Source: Trichopria drosophilae
Lineage: Eukaryota > Arthropoda > Insecta > Hymenoptera > Diapriidae
Direction of reading: 5' to 3'
Assembly: GCA_030407085.1 (NCBI GenBank)
Contig: CM059582.1
Span: 53,581,001-53,645,000 of the forward strand
Length of the DNA stretch: 64,000 nt
Shown here one piece after another: positions 1 through 12,190 of the stretch; the stretch's first letter is position 1, and every line of letters starts with the position of its first letter. The notes under the pieces are model-generated. The model worked only from the letters and a program-made list of their open reading frames with translations, was not told where the DNA came from and did no database searches. The translations under genes and the position numbers were made by a program.

Positions 1-658
1 ACATCTTTTATTTAAATATAATGTGAAGGATCTACTTTACGTTTAGCTGCATAGGATTTTAAATACGAGCAAAGCCTAAATGTTTGAAATCACGTGCAGT
101 TTTGCGAAATAACGACGAAATTTTTTATGTAAGTGTTCATCTGAAGAGGCCATTTCGTTGCAGCCATTTTCCTTAAGCATACACTTCTACAGAAAGGACT
201 GGCGGGTTGCTAGATCCACTTGTATTCTTGCTTCCGTAACATGGAAATTTTCTATAGTGTATATTTTCTTAAAAATCTTTCAAAAGAAAATTATTTTAAA
301 TTGATAACTCGATTATTTCTTGGAAGTGTTTGTTTTATTAGAATTTTTGCAAAAGAAACTGTTTTTATACGATAGAAATGACTGTTACTTTCGATCTCCT
401 TGGTCGGGTTAACATATTAAATGAAAATTATAGGGATACAATAATGAGTTACCTTTTATATAAAACAAAACAAAAAAATATATTACCAGTTAAAGGTTTG
501 AAGGTATATACTTATGTGAGATCAACCTACATATTTTATTCCATGAAAGATAGCGATTAACTGCCTACAATTGTGGAGATGGCAATATACAAAATGTAGA
601 ACATACAATCAAAATCGTTACCTTTTTGAAATTTATATTTATTCGTTATAAAGCGGAT
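1..658. other. AT-rich intergenic or intronic DNA, no feature
   Basis: AT-rich sequence with short homopolymer A/T runs. The only frame of note (378-560, 60 codons) is what AT-rich DNA gives by chance and has no recognisable content. I see no repeat, RNA gene or splice-flanked exon. Confidence 0.7.
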
Positions 659-671
659 GGGGGGGGGGGGG
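659..671 (+). repeat. Homopolymer G run (13 G)
   Basis: Thirteen consecutive G residues in otherwise AT-rich DNA. It is the only long G run in the window. It could be a slippage-prone mononucleotide repeat, and its exact length may be a sequencing artefact. Confidence 0.9.
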
Positions 672-1384
672 TGTTTAATTTATCTCGGCTTTCATCCACA
701 TAATTGTCTATTGTAATCGCAGATTTAAATAATAAATCAGGGTACTCCTTTCCGTAATAATTTCGTTACGCAGTAACCATTGTACCTATAAATAATAAAT
801 GAGGTAACAAAAAGGTACACTAAGAAATATCGTGATTTTAATAGTATATTGTGTATCTACGGCGCAAAGGAAGGGAATTGAGAATCGCAAAAGATGACAA
901 ACAAGAGATTTGTATTTTCTTTTAATCGTTTAATATTTAATGATCCCTGACTGGCCCCACATGAAAATATAGTTATTTTCTATCGTATGTCCTCTCTAAA
1001 TTTCTATCTTATCCAAGTAATATTGAAAGGAGCAAGATGTCATTTTTCTCCCGGATACGTGGGTATGAAATTGGATTCTACAATTCCTTATGATGAAAAA
1101 CATATTTCCGTTTTTATCAATTTAATAAATAATCATACAATTTTTGGCGTAGACTACAATATATACGCCTCTGAATACGTATTCAAAATATAAGAATCTG
1201 GTAATAATTTATTATAAAAACTACATGAATTATGTATTACAGGATCACAAGAAACAATTAATTTTCAAAGTATTCACCTGGTAATCAATTTTATTGTCAT
1301 GTTACTTGCCTGGATTTTTCTTTTCTAGCCCAAAATTAATTATTATTAATTTTTATATTACGTTTAAGATACTTAGACACCCTG
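672..1384. other. AT-rich DNA, no feature
   Basis: AT-rich. A 68-codon frame at 987-1193 has no recognisable motif and a codon content that simply mirrors base composition. Confidence 0.65.
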
Positions 1385-1975
1385 GTATCGTATAGTATGT
1401 TTAGGGAAAATATTTAACAACGTCTCCCAGAAATTAATTTTCATTATTAATGATATTCTTGACTAAAGAAAGCATTACCGCTCTTCAAAAAAATTGAAAC
1501 CAGCAGAAATAATTTGTTAAAGCTCTTTTATTAATGAGTCAAATTTTCTTCTTTTCGACAGTTAAGAATTTTTAGAAATGAATGAATTATACGAGTTACA
1601 ACTTATTTTCTCTAGAAAAAGATTCTCAATTTTACCGTACGATGTAAAAAAAATTATTACGTTTCACAATTTCTGAATAATTTTAGTGATTAGGTAAAAA
1701 AATTTGGAAAAATTCTTTCGGTAAAGTTGTAGAGAACTTTCTATTCGAAAAAATGTGCCGTCATTGGTTAAAATCCATTAATTTTTAGAAATATTCAACT
1801 GTCGATAAGAAGAAAGTTTGAATCATTAATAAAAGTTGTTTAACAAATTAATTTTGTAGGTCTCAATTTTGTAACAAGAACAATCATACTTTCTCGTTTT
1901 AACAATGTCATTATTAGTGAAAATTACATTCTTCAAATTGTTATTAGATATTTTTTCCAAACATACTATATCTCG
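1385..1975. mobile_element. Long foldback element (about 280-bp inverted arms)
   Basis: The two halves are imperfect reverse complements over almost the whole length. ATAGTATGTTT at 1392-1402 pairs with AAACATACTAT at 1959-1969. CTTTTATTAATGA and CGACAGTT in the left arm pair with TCATTAATAAAAG and AACTGTCG in the right. TTTACC at 1631 pairs with GGTAAA at 1720-1725, so the symmetry centre is near 1680. Arm identity is roughly 75-80% in the best stretch and falls toward the middle. There is no coding capacity. The structure is that of a non-autonomous palindromic DNA transposon. Target-site duplications are not clear, so the exact ends are uncertain by about 20 bp. Confidence 0.75.
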
Positions 1976-3139
1976 AGATTTAACCACCTAAAAGAAATGT
2001 TATTATCAGAAAAAGAATTTAAATTTTACTTTTACCTGATGAATAAGAATTTACATGTTTATTTTTAAACATCTTTATGAATGATTATGACGATTTATTT
2101 AAAACGCTTATATTATTGCAAAACACACAAAATGGTTTTGTTCTTAAAGAACAAACGATAAACATACTTTGTAAACAAAAACAAAAGATACAAAAATTAA
2201 TTCCTAACCCGTAAATTAACTTCTTCTAGATACCTAACATAATCCTGACCTAATCAAAACTAGATTGTATTGGAGCAAATGATAGTAAGATGACCAATTG
2301 CTCCGAAAAGAAATTACGATTAACTATTATTTAACGTTAATAAATTTGATGTTACGTTCTCCGGCTTATACTCTCATATGTTTCGTCCAGCGATCACCGA
2401 TTTTTGAAAATTTAATTTCTTACATGACAATTTTAATATCGAAAGAACACAACTTTTATTAGATAAGCGCCAGATACTGATTGTAACACGTACATGATAA
2501 TTGTCGGGAGGTTGAGGTTTCAAAGCTCGGTCAGGGAAATGCGCAACAGTAGAATACTATGCAGTACTTTGCGGAACTGTTAATGTTGCGCAGGACCTTT
2601 GTAGAATTACTATTAAGACCGACTCCGATTGAGAACTTTAATTTGAGCTCTGAGCTCGTGGAATAACTACCAAATTGCTGCTTGGATTTAAATTAAAAAG
2701 TAATTCATACCTAAAACTTTGTCATTCCGTTTTATATTTCGGGAAGCAGTTTATTGCAATCGTTTTAATAGATTCTCTCGGCTTGATGAAATTCATTTCG
2801 AGGGTTTAATGCATGGCATTCCTGGCATTAGCATCCCAGCGTGTATGGTGATGTGAAATTTCTGTTGGAATTAACTTTTGATTTAAAATTTAGTTTATGC
2901 TTTATTTTGTAATGAATTTAATTTGATTTCAAAAATTTGTTTAACTGAATAAATTTGTAGAGACAAATTCCCTTTTTAGATATGTGGAAAGATATCTAAA
3001 ATAGAAATACAAGGTTTGATACGTATACATTTGATTAAAAATTTACATTTTCAAACCGTATAATAAACCTCGTTTGAAATCATGTTTTGTAAGAGCGCTA
3101 AAGAAATCCGATTTTCTATTCATGGGCAGATCGTAAAAA
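1976..3139. other. AT-rich DNA, no feature
   Basis: No open frame of note. Slightly higher GC around 2500-2660, without a recognisable motif. Confidence 0.6.
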
Positions 3140-3720
3140 AGAATGGGTGAAAAATGAAATTCATTCCAGCGACAGTTTTATTCGATTTTACTCTCTGCTA
3201 CCAACCTCGTCGAATGGAACGTATCCGGTGGTGTCGGGGTGTCTGACGACATGGCCACGAATCTCCATAGGGCTGGTGTTCCATGAAAACTCCATGTGTT
3301 TCAGTTTAATACCGCATCGATCAGGGGAAAAGAGTAATGTATTCCCACCGCGTATCCTTTGACTGGTCCATCAAATCTCTCGAGAATTGCCACGTAAAGG
3401 TGGAAAAATGGTCAGCAACTCAGCAGCACTGAAAAAGGATCTTCGTGCACAGAGTGCAGATGACTGTAGGCCGTGGTTTCATACAGAATCATTTTTACGC
3501 TTCAGGTGAAAGGGTGCCCGCAGCTACATGCTCCACATATCATCCTCCGCCAAGTAAAATCGATACTGTCCTCATGGGGAATGGACGGAGGATGGGCGTG
3601 CATTGCCGTTAAAAGCTATAAGATTCTATATAGTCATTGCTATGAAAATTCACTATCTGATGGAACTAAATTTCCCAGACTCAGACCCAGAATATGACGT
3701 TTTGATGTTGGCGGAAGTAT
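3140..3720. other. GC-richer CpG-containing patch
   Basis: GC and CpG content rise clearly above the flanks (for example around 3190-3360 and 3500-3610). Two plus-strand frames (3147-3362 and 3473-3697, 71 and 74 codons) fall in it but match no family I recognise, and open frames are expected where stop codons are diluted by GC. It could be a conserved non-coding element, an unrecognised exon or a relic. Nothing in the sequence decides between these. Confidence 0.45.
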
Positions 3721-4480
3721 TTTATGACAAGTAAATCCCGAGAGACTTATCAGAATTTGATCAAAATTGAGAGCAAAAGATATTAACTTTCGAGCAACAT
3801 CTTAACGTCACGTTATTATGATAGACAAAGCTCAAGTAAAATTTACATTAATATTTGAGAGGTGTTTACAGTAGGACTATATTTTTACCATTGATAAATT
3901 TGATTGACTGATATAAATTATTGTCATAACAACGTCACCTTCTTTTGTGCATACTACGTATTTTACCTATCAGATTGTCAGTGAACGTCTGATTGTAATC
4001 TGCATTAATCAGGTGTTGATTGCATAGGAACTTCGGATGGTCATAAATGTTTGATAAAAATCTGATTAGCATTCGGTTACATATAAATTAACAATAAAGA
4101 ATGTCGTTTTACTTATATATTGTTGTTGTACATATACATCAGGTATTCTAAGAATTACACTATAAAAATAAAATTATTTGTGAGACCCTTATCTCTACAT
4201 CTTCAATCACAGTCTGATGACGAGAGTAATATGCGGCTAATCGAGCATCGCCAATGTAAACAACTTGCAACCACGAAAGGTGAATATTCGTTTCCTCAAA
4301 GTGAAAAAGAAACTTTGAAAAGGTATGTCTCTATACGAAAGAATAATTTCATCCGGGAAATTGAATATATCTCGAAATGCTAGGTAAATGTTTCATGCAG
4401 ACCGTAAGACATCCTTTTCAAAGAGATTACAATTTCTTGTAATCTCAGAAATGGTGGGAAAATTTCTTGCGGAAGCTTTT
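3721..4480. other. AT-rich DNA with a weak repeat trace
   Basis: AT-rich. Apart from the TCTGATT / TTAATCAGG stretch listed separately, no feature. An 87-codon frame at 4120-4383 lacks any recognisable domain. Confidence 0.55.
3965..4075 (+). repeat. Possible degenerate copy of the TGATCAGG repeat
   Basis: Contains ATCAGATTGTCAGTG, CTGATTGTAATCTGC and ATTAATCAGGTG within about 70 bases. This resembles the TGATCAGG...AATCAGGCGTG core of the 61-bp repeat at 33.2 and 40.6 kb. Periodicity cannot be shown here, so relatedness is only suggestive. Confidence 0.25.
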
Positions 4481-4960
4481 CACTCAATTCAGAGCGCTTT
4501 TCAAGTGCACAGCAGCCCACCTAGGCACGAATCTCATGCTTCAACTTCGGGCACCTAACATTTTCCAGTGACTGTATCCGTTCAGGAAGCAAAGAAATTT
4601 AATAACGGAAGACCCGCTCGCCGTGTCGTTCCTCTATAGTACGCTCGACGTAAAAGGCGAGTTTTTCACTCCACCCCTACTTTGGCCTCAGCTGAATTTT
4701 CATAGAGACTTCCGCGTATTATACATATCTCGGCATCGTTGGCGTATACATCAGTTGCCACGAAAAGACTGCGATTCCTGAGTGAGGGTTTTTCATTCCT
4801 TAAGAGCGTGTAACGTAGCCAAGTTCGGTGACATAAAGTAAGAGATGCTTCAAAAAGTTAGGGCACGCGTCTCAAAGCGAGAAAGCGTGAATGAGTATGA
4901 CAATGATGCACTCTTCGTCGAATGGAAAATCTTCTGGATCGACGCTAAAATACAACGAAC
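4481..4960. other. GC-richer CpG-containing patch
   Basis: GC-rich compared with its flanks, with CpG-rich words (CCCGCTCGCCGTGTCG at 4613-4628). No open frame long enough to stand out and no known motif. A candidate conserved regulatory element by composition only. Confidence 0.4.
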
Positions 4961-5497
4961 TTTGGTGAATGCTACGCAAAAATAATATATATTTAATAGT
5001 AATAAACTCGTTCACTTTTTCTTATTTTTGGTTTTTATTATATATAGCTGAAATCAAAGACATGCAATCATTCTTCTGTCCTTTGACAAACCATAGAAAG
5101 ATTCCCATAACCATTATTTTAATTCATGAAACTGTTAGTGGCGACTAAGCAGTTTGGTTCTAGCAGCTTCTACAATTGAATTCGTTTGGTTAACAAAATA
5201 CAAGTTGCCCAAGTGTTGACTCACGAAGATGGCTGATGAACATGATCTAGTTGACATACCTAAGCAAATAATAATTCTAAGTTGTTACGGTTCACATGAT
5301 GTATGATCATGTAAATTCATGTACCTCGCATATCAAGAGTGGTAGTGTTTATTCACTTTGGGATCGTGCAGCATTCGAAATACTAAAGAATAATACACTG
5401 TGTAACCATGCAGGTTTTGATTTTCCAAAAATTGTTCACTTTTTACTTCACAAGATAAATTTTGTTTATTCTTAACCCTTGACTGCCACGAGAATTT

Positions 5498-5800
5498 TTT
5501 CGGGGTATTTTGGGATGCTGATTACGAATCTGAAGTCAGATTTTGAAAATTCAAAATGGCGGATTCAATTTGGTGGACAAATTTTCCAAATTCCAACCAT
5601 TTCGCTTGAAATTTGTTACTCAGGGGGTTTCGGGGTCGCTGATTACGAATTTGAAGTTGGATTTTCAAAATTTTTCAACCAAAATGGTTCCCTTTTTGAA
5701 AAATATTGTAGTCGTCATTTTAAATTTTCAAAATATATAATTAGAATTGTAATCAGCGACCCCGAACGAAGCGAATTTTTGAGAAATCGTCTGCCATATT
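5498..5800. repeat. Cluster of three GCTGATTACGAAT dispersed-repeat units
   Basis: Two direct units (about 5500-5575 and 5622-5690) read GGG-TGCTGATTACGAATCTGAAGTC or GGTCGCTGATTACGAATTTGAAGT, followed by a TTTTGAAAATTCAAAATGG-like tail. A third unit lies inverted at about 5743-5780 (GTAATCAGCGACCCCGAAC). The 107- and 65-codon frames here are a by-product of the repeat. Related copies occur at 7.6, 27.8 and 30.3 kb. I recall this kind of sequence as dispersed in arthropod genomes but cannot name the family. Confidence 0.7.
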
Positions 5801-7565
5801 GAGCCTACTATTTTGAATTTCGCAAAACTGCCATGGTATAATATCATTCGATAACCATCTAAATCCTCGATTAAAAAGTGTAATTTATTACTACGGAGCT
5901 TTGGCAATTTTTAAAACTAAATATATATTTTTATAATTTTCAAGACGCTATAGACGTCATTTTGAAAACACAAGCCACCTCAATTAAACCTAAGACATTT
6001 TTTATACGTTATTTATATCTAAAAGATATATTTTAAAGCGATAAGTGATGAAAAATTACAAGAACCATAATTATAAGAACAGTCAGAAATGTTCTGACGG
6101 TTTCATCCGTACCAAAAACCGGATTCCTTCTGAGGTTCAATCGAGTCAGCCACGTTAGAAAATTTGCCTGAATGAGAACAGGGTTTTCTACCTCTGATTC
6201 ATCTGGGTTAACCAGATTGAAATTTGGTAAACCGCGCCTCTTTCAAATAAAAATAAAAATAAGGTAAATCTGCTGGATTCCAGAAACAACCAGATCAGTA
6301 CATTACTCGGTTATTTACATTTCATGCCGCTAGGAGTCTACAAGGCTGTGCTTCGTACTCGTTACAGAAATCAGTTTTTATTCAATACCTGGGAATTTTT
6401 GTTTCTACCTAGTGATATGGCATATTATTCTTTGCAAATTGCAAAAATACAAAAGGTTGATTTATAAAATCTACGCAATTCATTCTGGAAGTTTCTTATC
6501 CGTTAATGTAGGAAGTCAAACCATGTTACATGTAGTCCTGCGACTTGGGTTGTATTCATCTAACTGGGACAATGCAGGCTATTCGGGTGTAGACCAACCC
6601 AATGATTAACAATACCGATTGCTTTCCAATCAGCTACCCAGTTTAGAACCCGAGTGTAACTATACGTTAACCTGGCGAACACCAGCTGTAACCGGCATAA
6701 AATTCTACACCCACACCTGTAACTTAACTTATTACAAATTATACATTTTTTAAATCTATATTGTGAATTCGGTTAGAAATGTGTAATTAATATTTATTTT
6801 TAATTTTTCAAACTTTCAATTCTGAATTTGTAGTTTAGTTCTGATTTAGTTCTGAACCTACGTGCGCTACTTAAAGTTATTTGCGTCGGCGAAATTTTTC
6901 AACTGATACAATGATGAATGATGGAAAATATTTTAGTATTTATTTCATCATTTTTTACCAATTTCGATTGCCTCTCAGATGCACTCCGACTAAACTGCTT
7001 TAAAGATAAAAATTACAGAATATTGGAAAATATTATCCTGATACATTTTTTACTTTTACCGATACTTATAAGTATATAATGGTTGATATATTTTTCTAAA
7101 GTCAGAGATTCTGGATAATATTTCCTATGTTACTTTTCCTTTTTCGATAGTTGTCCATCTACCCTGCTTTCTTTTAATCATCTAGCCCCATATTTACTTG
7201 CGGATGTTTGGTCTGAATTTTCCTGTAATTATTACCGTTTTCAGTTTCCAATCCTTTTCGGAGTTTGTATTCCAATGTGTACTTTGGAATTTCTAGGGTT
7301 GATGATATGCATCTCGACACCAGTCATTGCCTCTGCGAAAATGGATCTGTACGATCCGGTAGCTTTAACAAAATAATGTACACATATGACTAAATCGTTA
7401 TTTTTTATATATTATGAATGTGTGGTAAATTACTGGTAGAGCTGCTCAAAAACACGAAACTTTGTGCTGGTCCACGAATTTCTGATATAAAGTACTCAAG
7501 TAGCATTAACCAATTAGCGCATACTTTAGAAGAAACTTTTTCTTTACCGAAAATATTTAATTTAC
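5801..7565. other. AT-rich DNA, no gene
   Basis: Mostly AT-rich. The stretch 6060-6720 has somewhat higher GC and scattered ACCAGAT / AACCTGG words, including a near-palindrome at about 6204-6217, but no consistent period. A 65-codon frame at 6412-6609 is unremarkable. Confidence 0.55.
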
Positions 7566-7615
7566 GGTTTTAAGGGTCATTGATTGCGAATAGCAAGTCA
7601 AAATTACGAAATGTA
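7566..7615 (+). repeat. Diverged copy of the GCTGATTACGAAT repeat
   Basis: AAGGGTCATTGATTGCGAAT followed by AGCAAGTCAAAATTACGAAA aligns with the GGTCGCTGATTACGAAT...GAAGTCAGATTTTGAAAA core of the cluster near 5.5 kb, with several substitutions. Confidence 0.4.
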
Positions 7616-8030
7616 AACAACTGATCCAGTATGCCGGTTCAAACTTTAGGACAGGAAATTCAGGAAAACTAACTGTTACTTTGTGAATCAACATTTCATA
7701 AAAATGTATGTATGCTTGTTGTTGAGGTTTCTTACGCGTGCCTCAAATTTATAAATGTAATATGATTTTAGTCCACCATTAACCTTCTATATTTTCAAGT
7801 AATGTTTATTTGAATATATGATTCACATTTTCTTACAGCTCACACTAATTTCACAACGCGGACTTTTTTAATTAGGGAGCCCCTTCAAAAATTTACACGA
7901 TACGATTACAAATGCGCATTAAATTTACAATTCAATCCAAGAAAGGCAAATATTAAGAATTACATGTTGAAATTACCAGCCAAGACTTGCAAATTTCCTC
8001 CAATTACAAAATTTCACAACTCTTAACCTA

Positions 8031-8530
8031 TGCTAACTCCGAACGAGTCTCTTGGAAATGTACGCGCGTAAGCTGGCCTAACTTTAGCGTAAAGTCAGTA
8101 AATGAGTTCCGAAGTTTTTCATTTTTTTTTTCATAGCTCGAATTTTACAAGGATCGAGTTTCCGGCACTCATTTCCGAAGCACCTGGTCTAGCGCTAACG
8201 ACGGTGGGTGGTACTGGCTGCGCACTTTCCGAACGTCGTCAGTTATATTCCGCCTGTGCGCGTGTCAAAGTAACAGTTCCGTATACACACATTCAACGAC
8301 TAACAACCGACGTCGAAGCTTTCTGGTAAGGAGCTAACGAGGATTTGTTAGTTAGACCACCGACGACGCTATTGCTAAGTCTAATCAGATGCCGACTATA
8401 AACGACGCTTAATTATCGAACCAGACGAACTATGCATTTGCTCGCGCGAATTTGGAAAGTTCATCGCGATTCAGTACTGAAGTCGCTGCTGCGTGATAAT
8501 TAGTATTAGCGTTTCTGAGCACCAAGGTGC
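8031..8530. other. GC- and CpG-richer patch
   Basis: The most CpG-rich stretch in the first 20 kb (many CG dinucleotides between 8190 and 8500), between AT-rich flanks. It contains the exon-like segment 8137-8325. No TATA box or other core promoter can be asserted. Confidence 0.45.
8137..8325 (+). other. Exon-like segment with canonical splice borders (unproven)
   Basis: A pyrimidine tract (TTTTTTTTTCATAG, ending 8136) directly precedes it and CTG|GTAAGG follows at 8326. The segment is 189 bp, a multiple of three. It is open in phase 0 across all 63 codons and also open in the frame starting at 8102. The phase-0 peptide has no domain I recognise; it is rich in Ser, Thr and Arg. Two open frames in one GC-rich stretch weaken the coding case. 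It could instead be an exon of a non-coding transcript, or chance. Confidence 0.2.
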
Positions 8531-10945
8531 TGCGTTTATTTAAAAGAAACTTTAATGTTTCGGATTTGTCGGTTATAAACGGTTTACCAAACTCTTCAGA
8601 AACAAAAATTGTGTTTAATTAGTGGTAACTTTTATTATTCACCGATATTTGTCGAGTTTGTACATTGTCATCTCGAAGTATGCCAACAGGTGTGTTCGTT
8701 AATAAATATTGCCTTAATTTTTGTATATTTCAAAAAGAGTAAATTTCTACTTATAGTTGCAGCCGTTACAATAACTTTTACGAGATAACTATATATTCCA
8801 CGTCAAGTTATCGTTAGACATTTCGCAGGTGGTTTTCTTCTAATATTCTGAGAGGTGTGTTTTTCTTCTCTACTCTGTGATCCAGATCTTCGTAACTTGG
8901 TTTATTTTTTGCCTTCTTTGGCCAAATTTATCTTACGTTGATAATATATTTTCACCGAATTCTGACTGCATTAATTCAGTTCTTATTCAAGTGTGCAATG
9001 ACATCCAAAATATTTGCTAAAAGCTACCACATTTATTTAAAAGATTCATTTAACTTTCCCACATATTCAATTTGTCTAGTCCAATTAAACCTACGATAGT
9101 CGCTCGCTTGAGAATCATTGTTTATTTATGTGTCAATAGACGTAGAGAATAATATTAAGCACTGTACGGAAGATTATTTATTAATTGTCTAGAACCATAA
9201 GAAATTATGAATTTGTATAAAATATGATATTTTGTAACGTTTTTCTTTATATTTTCAGTGATATTCTCGCTGTCATTGAGTACACTGATCAACCCGTTTT
9301 TTTATATACAAACCATTATTTATGGAAACTGAATCAGTACAATAGAAATAAGTGCCGGAAAAAAATAAATCGCGTAAAATTTATTTACAAATACAAAAGA
9401 AAGATATAGTTTCAACGTAGGCAATAAACCCAAACGAAATTATGGTAAATATGTTTTATCCATGTATAGATATTTTCCTGTGATTAAGGGGGATTATTTG
9501 ATGTCAAACTCAAGTTAACCCTTTAAATTCGCAATTCCAATTTTCGTGGGCACTAATGTTAAAGTTCAAAATGTTAACCTGATGAAAAGCTAACATAAAA
9601 TTCCCATTCAACTATTTTTGGATATGCTCTTTAGATGGGCTGTGATTAAAATCTTTGTAATGTTGAAAAATTAAAAAAATAATTCATACTAGTTTAGACG
9701 CAAGTACTTTTCTTTCTTCATTCAAAATTATTCTTGACATAAAGTATTTCTTATCTAATTTGATAATGATTCGAGAAAAAGTCGCTAATAGTAATTTTTT
9801 ATTTTTGTAAAGAAGTAACCTTTAATTATGTGAATCTGATTATTAATTATAAGAATAAAATTAGAAAATTAGATGCAGATAAACAGTTTAATATTTCTTG
9901 TCGTTTTTCCGGATGCAATTTAAGCAAATGAATTAATATTCATCTTCAGTATTTAGTAATTTATAATACGTTATTTATTCAAACAAAAATAAGAGATACT
10001 AATAAATACCTCGTAAATAATTTGTTTACAATTCTCATTCATGTACAATACTTATTACTTGCGATATGGTGTTTAAGGCAATTTATTTTATTTTCTGGAT
10101 TAAATTTTCTATAAGTCATGGCAATAAACTGCAAAAACTTTGAAGGTATTCATTTACATTTAAAGTGATTTTGAAAGTGTTACTTTTGATAACACCATTT
10201 CCGGCTAAATTTCTACGCAGGGAAATAAATAACGTATAATGACCATATAGCTATTTTTATCGCGTGCTCACTGCATATAACTCATAGATAGACATCAGAC
10301 ATTTTAAATATCCGATCATACAAATTTAACTGTGGTATAGAGGTAATGTTGCCCTATTCATGAGTAAGAATAACGAATAAAGTATAAATTATAGACTGCA
10401 GTACTCAAAAAATTATATTTTGAAAGGCCTTGCATATATGTGTTTATAGTGCAGGTAATGTCTTGATGTGTAGAATTATTTTTATTGAAAATTGTAAGGA
10501 ATATGAATTATATATACTTCCCCCATAAAATTATCATCGATAATGATAACTTAGGATTTTGTTAAACATTTGAAATTCCAATAAATACGATGGAATTTAT
10601 TGTTAGTCCATTTAATATATTTTAGATAATGTTGATTCATATTGCACATATGTAATTATCATATATAGGTTTTTATCGAAAACTTGATGAAATAATAAAC
10701 AAATGTATCTTTTTCTTTGTTACAGGTAATGTCTACCACTGGATTTGTTTAGAGGATACTGTCATCTTAATGCACTATTTATTCTACTTTACTGGGATAA
10801 AATTCGTATGAAAATTTTCCGTTCTTATTAGAATTTTTTGTGAATAATATACGTAGATAGAAATGTTAGTAAATAGTCAAATAGCCATGCAATAATTATA
10901 CAAAATAAAACGATCTATGACTATACTCTCTCATAAATAATGTTG
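8531..10945. other. AT-rich DNA, no feature
   Basis: About 2.4 kb of AT-rich sequence with no open frame above 61 codons. I see no long inverted or tandem repeat. Confidence 0.6.
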
Positions 10946-10950
10946 GTTAT

Positions 10951-10985
10951 TGCAGTGGTTATAACACTGACCTAGCAAACTTTTT
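10951..10985 (+). repeat. tRNA-like fragment, possible SINE relic
   Basis: GCAGTGGTTATAACACTGAC followed by CTAGCAAAC resembles the D-arm to anticodon part of a tRNA (box A region). No box B or 3' tRNA half follows, so it is not a functional tRNA gene. A chance match is possible. Confidence 0.2.
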
Positions 10986-11686
10986 AAAATTCAGCATACA
11001 GTGCACACGCACCGGTTTTAAGGGAATTTTTCAATCTTCAAAAAATAAAATCGCGATTCATAAACGTTTCAGTCGGGAGTTAACCGAAAACTCGCAGCAT
11101 TTTCCACTCATAATATTTCTTCCACGCTGCGGTTAAATATATATCGATCGGTGGTTGAAGTATGTTTAAGTGGAATAAAAATATGACGGAAGAAAGTAAT
11201 TGAAAATTCTGCTCTGCTATTGAATGCAATTTAATAAATTAAGGCTGTGTGGTAGTCAAACGACCTGAATGTATTTGACGTTTTTATTTGACTTTAAATG
11301 TTATCTAATATACCTTCTGGTAAATATTTTATCAGAAATTGTGAAAATATTTCTTGATAAATATTTCGAGTTTTACTTTATTTTCAACCGCTAGCATCGA
11401 TTTAGTAATTGCACATTTTTTTGGATGTCATCGGAGTAAAAATGAATTCACCATAAAATTCCATTGTTAAAATTTATTAATGTTTAGATTCGACTCGAAG
11501 AGACATCATCTCTAACATTTATCAGATTAAAATCTGTTATCTTCGAGCAAGAATCACTTACTTCTAATATAAATATATGGAAAAACAAAAAACACATTCA
11601 GCGATGTATTTTTTTACAATATGAATCATAAATAATTTGAAATTTCATAAAATTTTTAGACTTAATGGCTAACTTTAGGACAACAG

Positions 11687-11762
11687 AGTTTTAGTTTAAA
11701 ATAACATTTTTCTAACTTAGCTGACACAAGCTAGAATAATGTTATTTTAAGCCAAAATATAG
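11687..11762. repeat. Imperfect hairpin, about 30-nt arms
   Basis: TTAGTTTAAAATAACATT and CTAACTTAGCT (from 11691) pair with AGCTAGAATAATG and TTATTTTAAGCCAA (11730-11757) around a loop of about 9 bases. The size is in the range of a small MITE or a microRNA-type precursor. No known microRNA seed was recognised. Confidence 0.45.
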
Positions 11763-12044
11763 GCTACAAAATACATGTGGTGTATGAAGTGTATTAAGCG
11801 TAAACATTTACTTAATTGAAAATATTCTATAGAATTTCGGACTAAAATTAAGCGTTAAATTTGAGGTGCAGTAATTTTAAGACATTTAAAAAATGTTCTA
11901 AATGTTTCATCAAGGTTCATATTATTTTCTGTTATCAAAGATTTAATATGAGACATTTTTAGTTTTATTAAATGAAAATTTGTTTCTTTTGGTATAGTCG
12001 TATAAAATAATAAATCTATAGTCGATAAGAATGAGAATATTTAG

Positions 12045-12190
12045 CCACTAATCGTGGGCGATTTATAACGTCAATAATGTCGTCGTATTAGGATTGGTCG
12101 TGACTCCGTTCAGCAATGCAATAAGCGATCGCGAATTAATGCCGTGATTTGTAGTCAATCAAGCGCGACTCGACTGCAGGAATATTAAAC
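12045..12190. other. Short GC/CpG-richer patch
   Basis: Contains CpG-rich words (TGTCGTCGTATT, GCGATCGCGAATTA, GCGCGACTCGACTGCAGG) in otherwise AT-rich DNA. No open frame. Composition alone suggests a possible conserved non-coding element. Confidence 0.35.

Noticed and set aside
5479..5802. 107-codon frame with internal similarity
   Set aside because: The internal similarity is the dispersed GCTGATTACGAAT repeat; the inverted third unit shows it is not a protein repeat.
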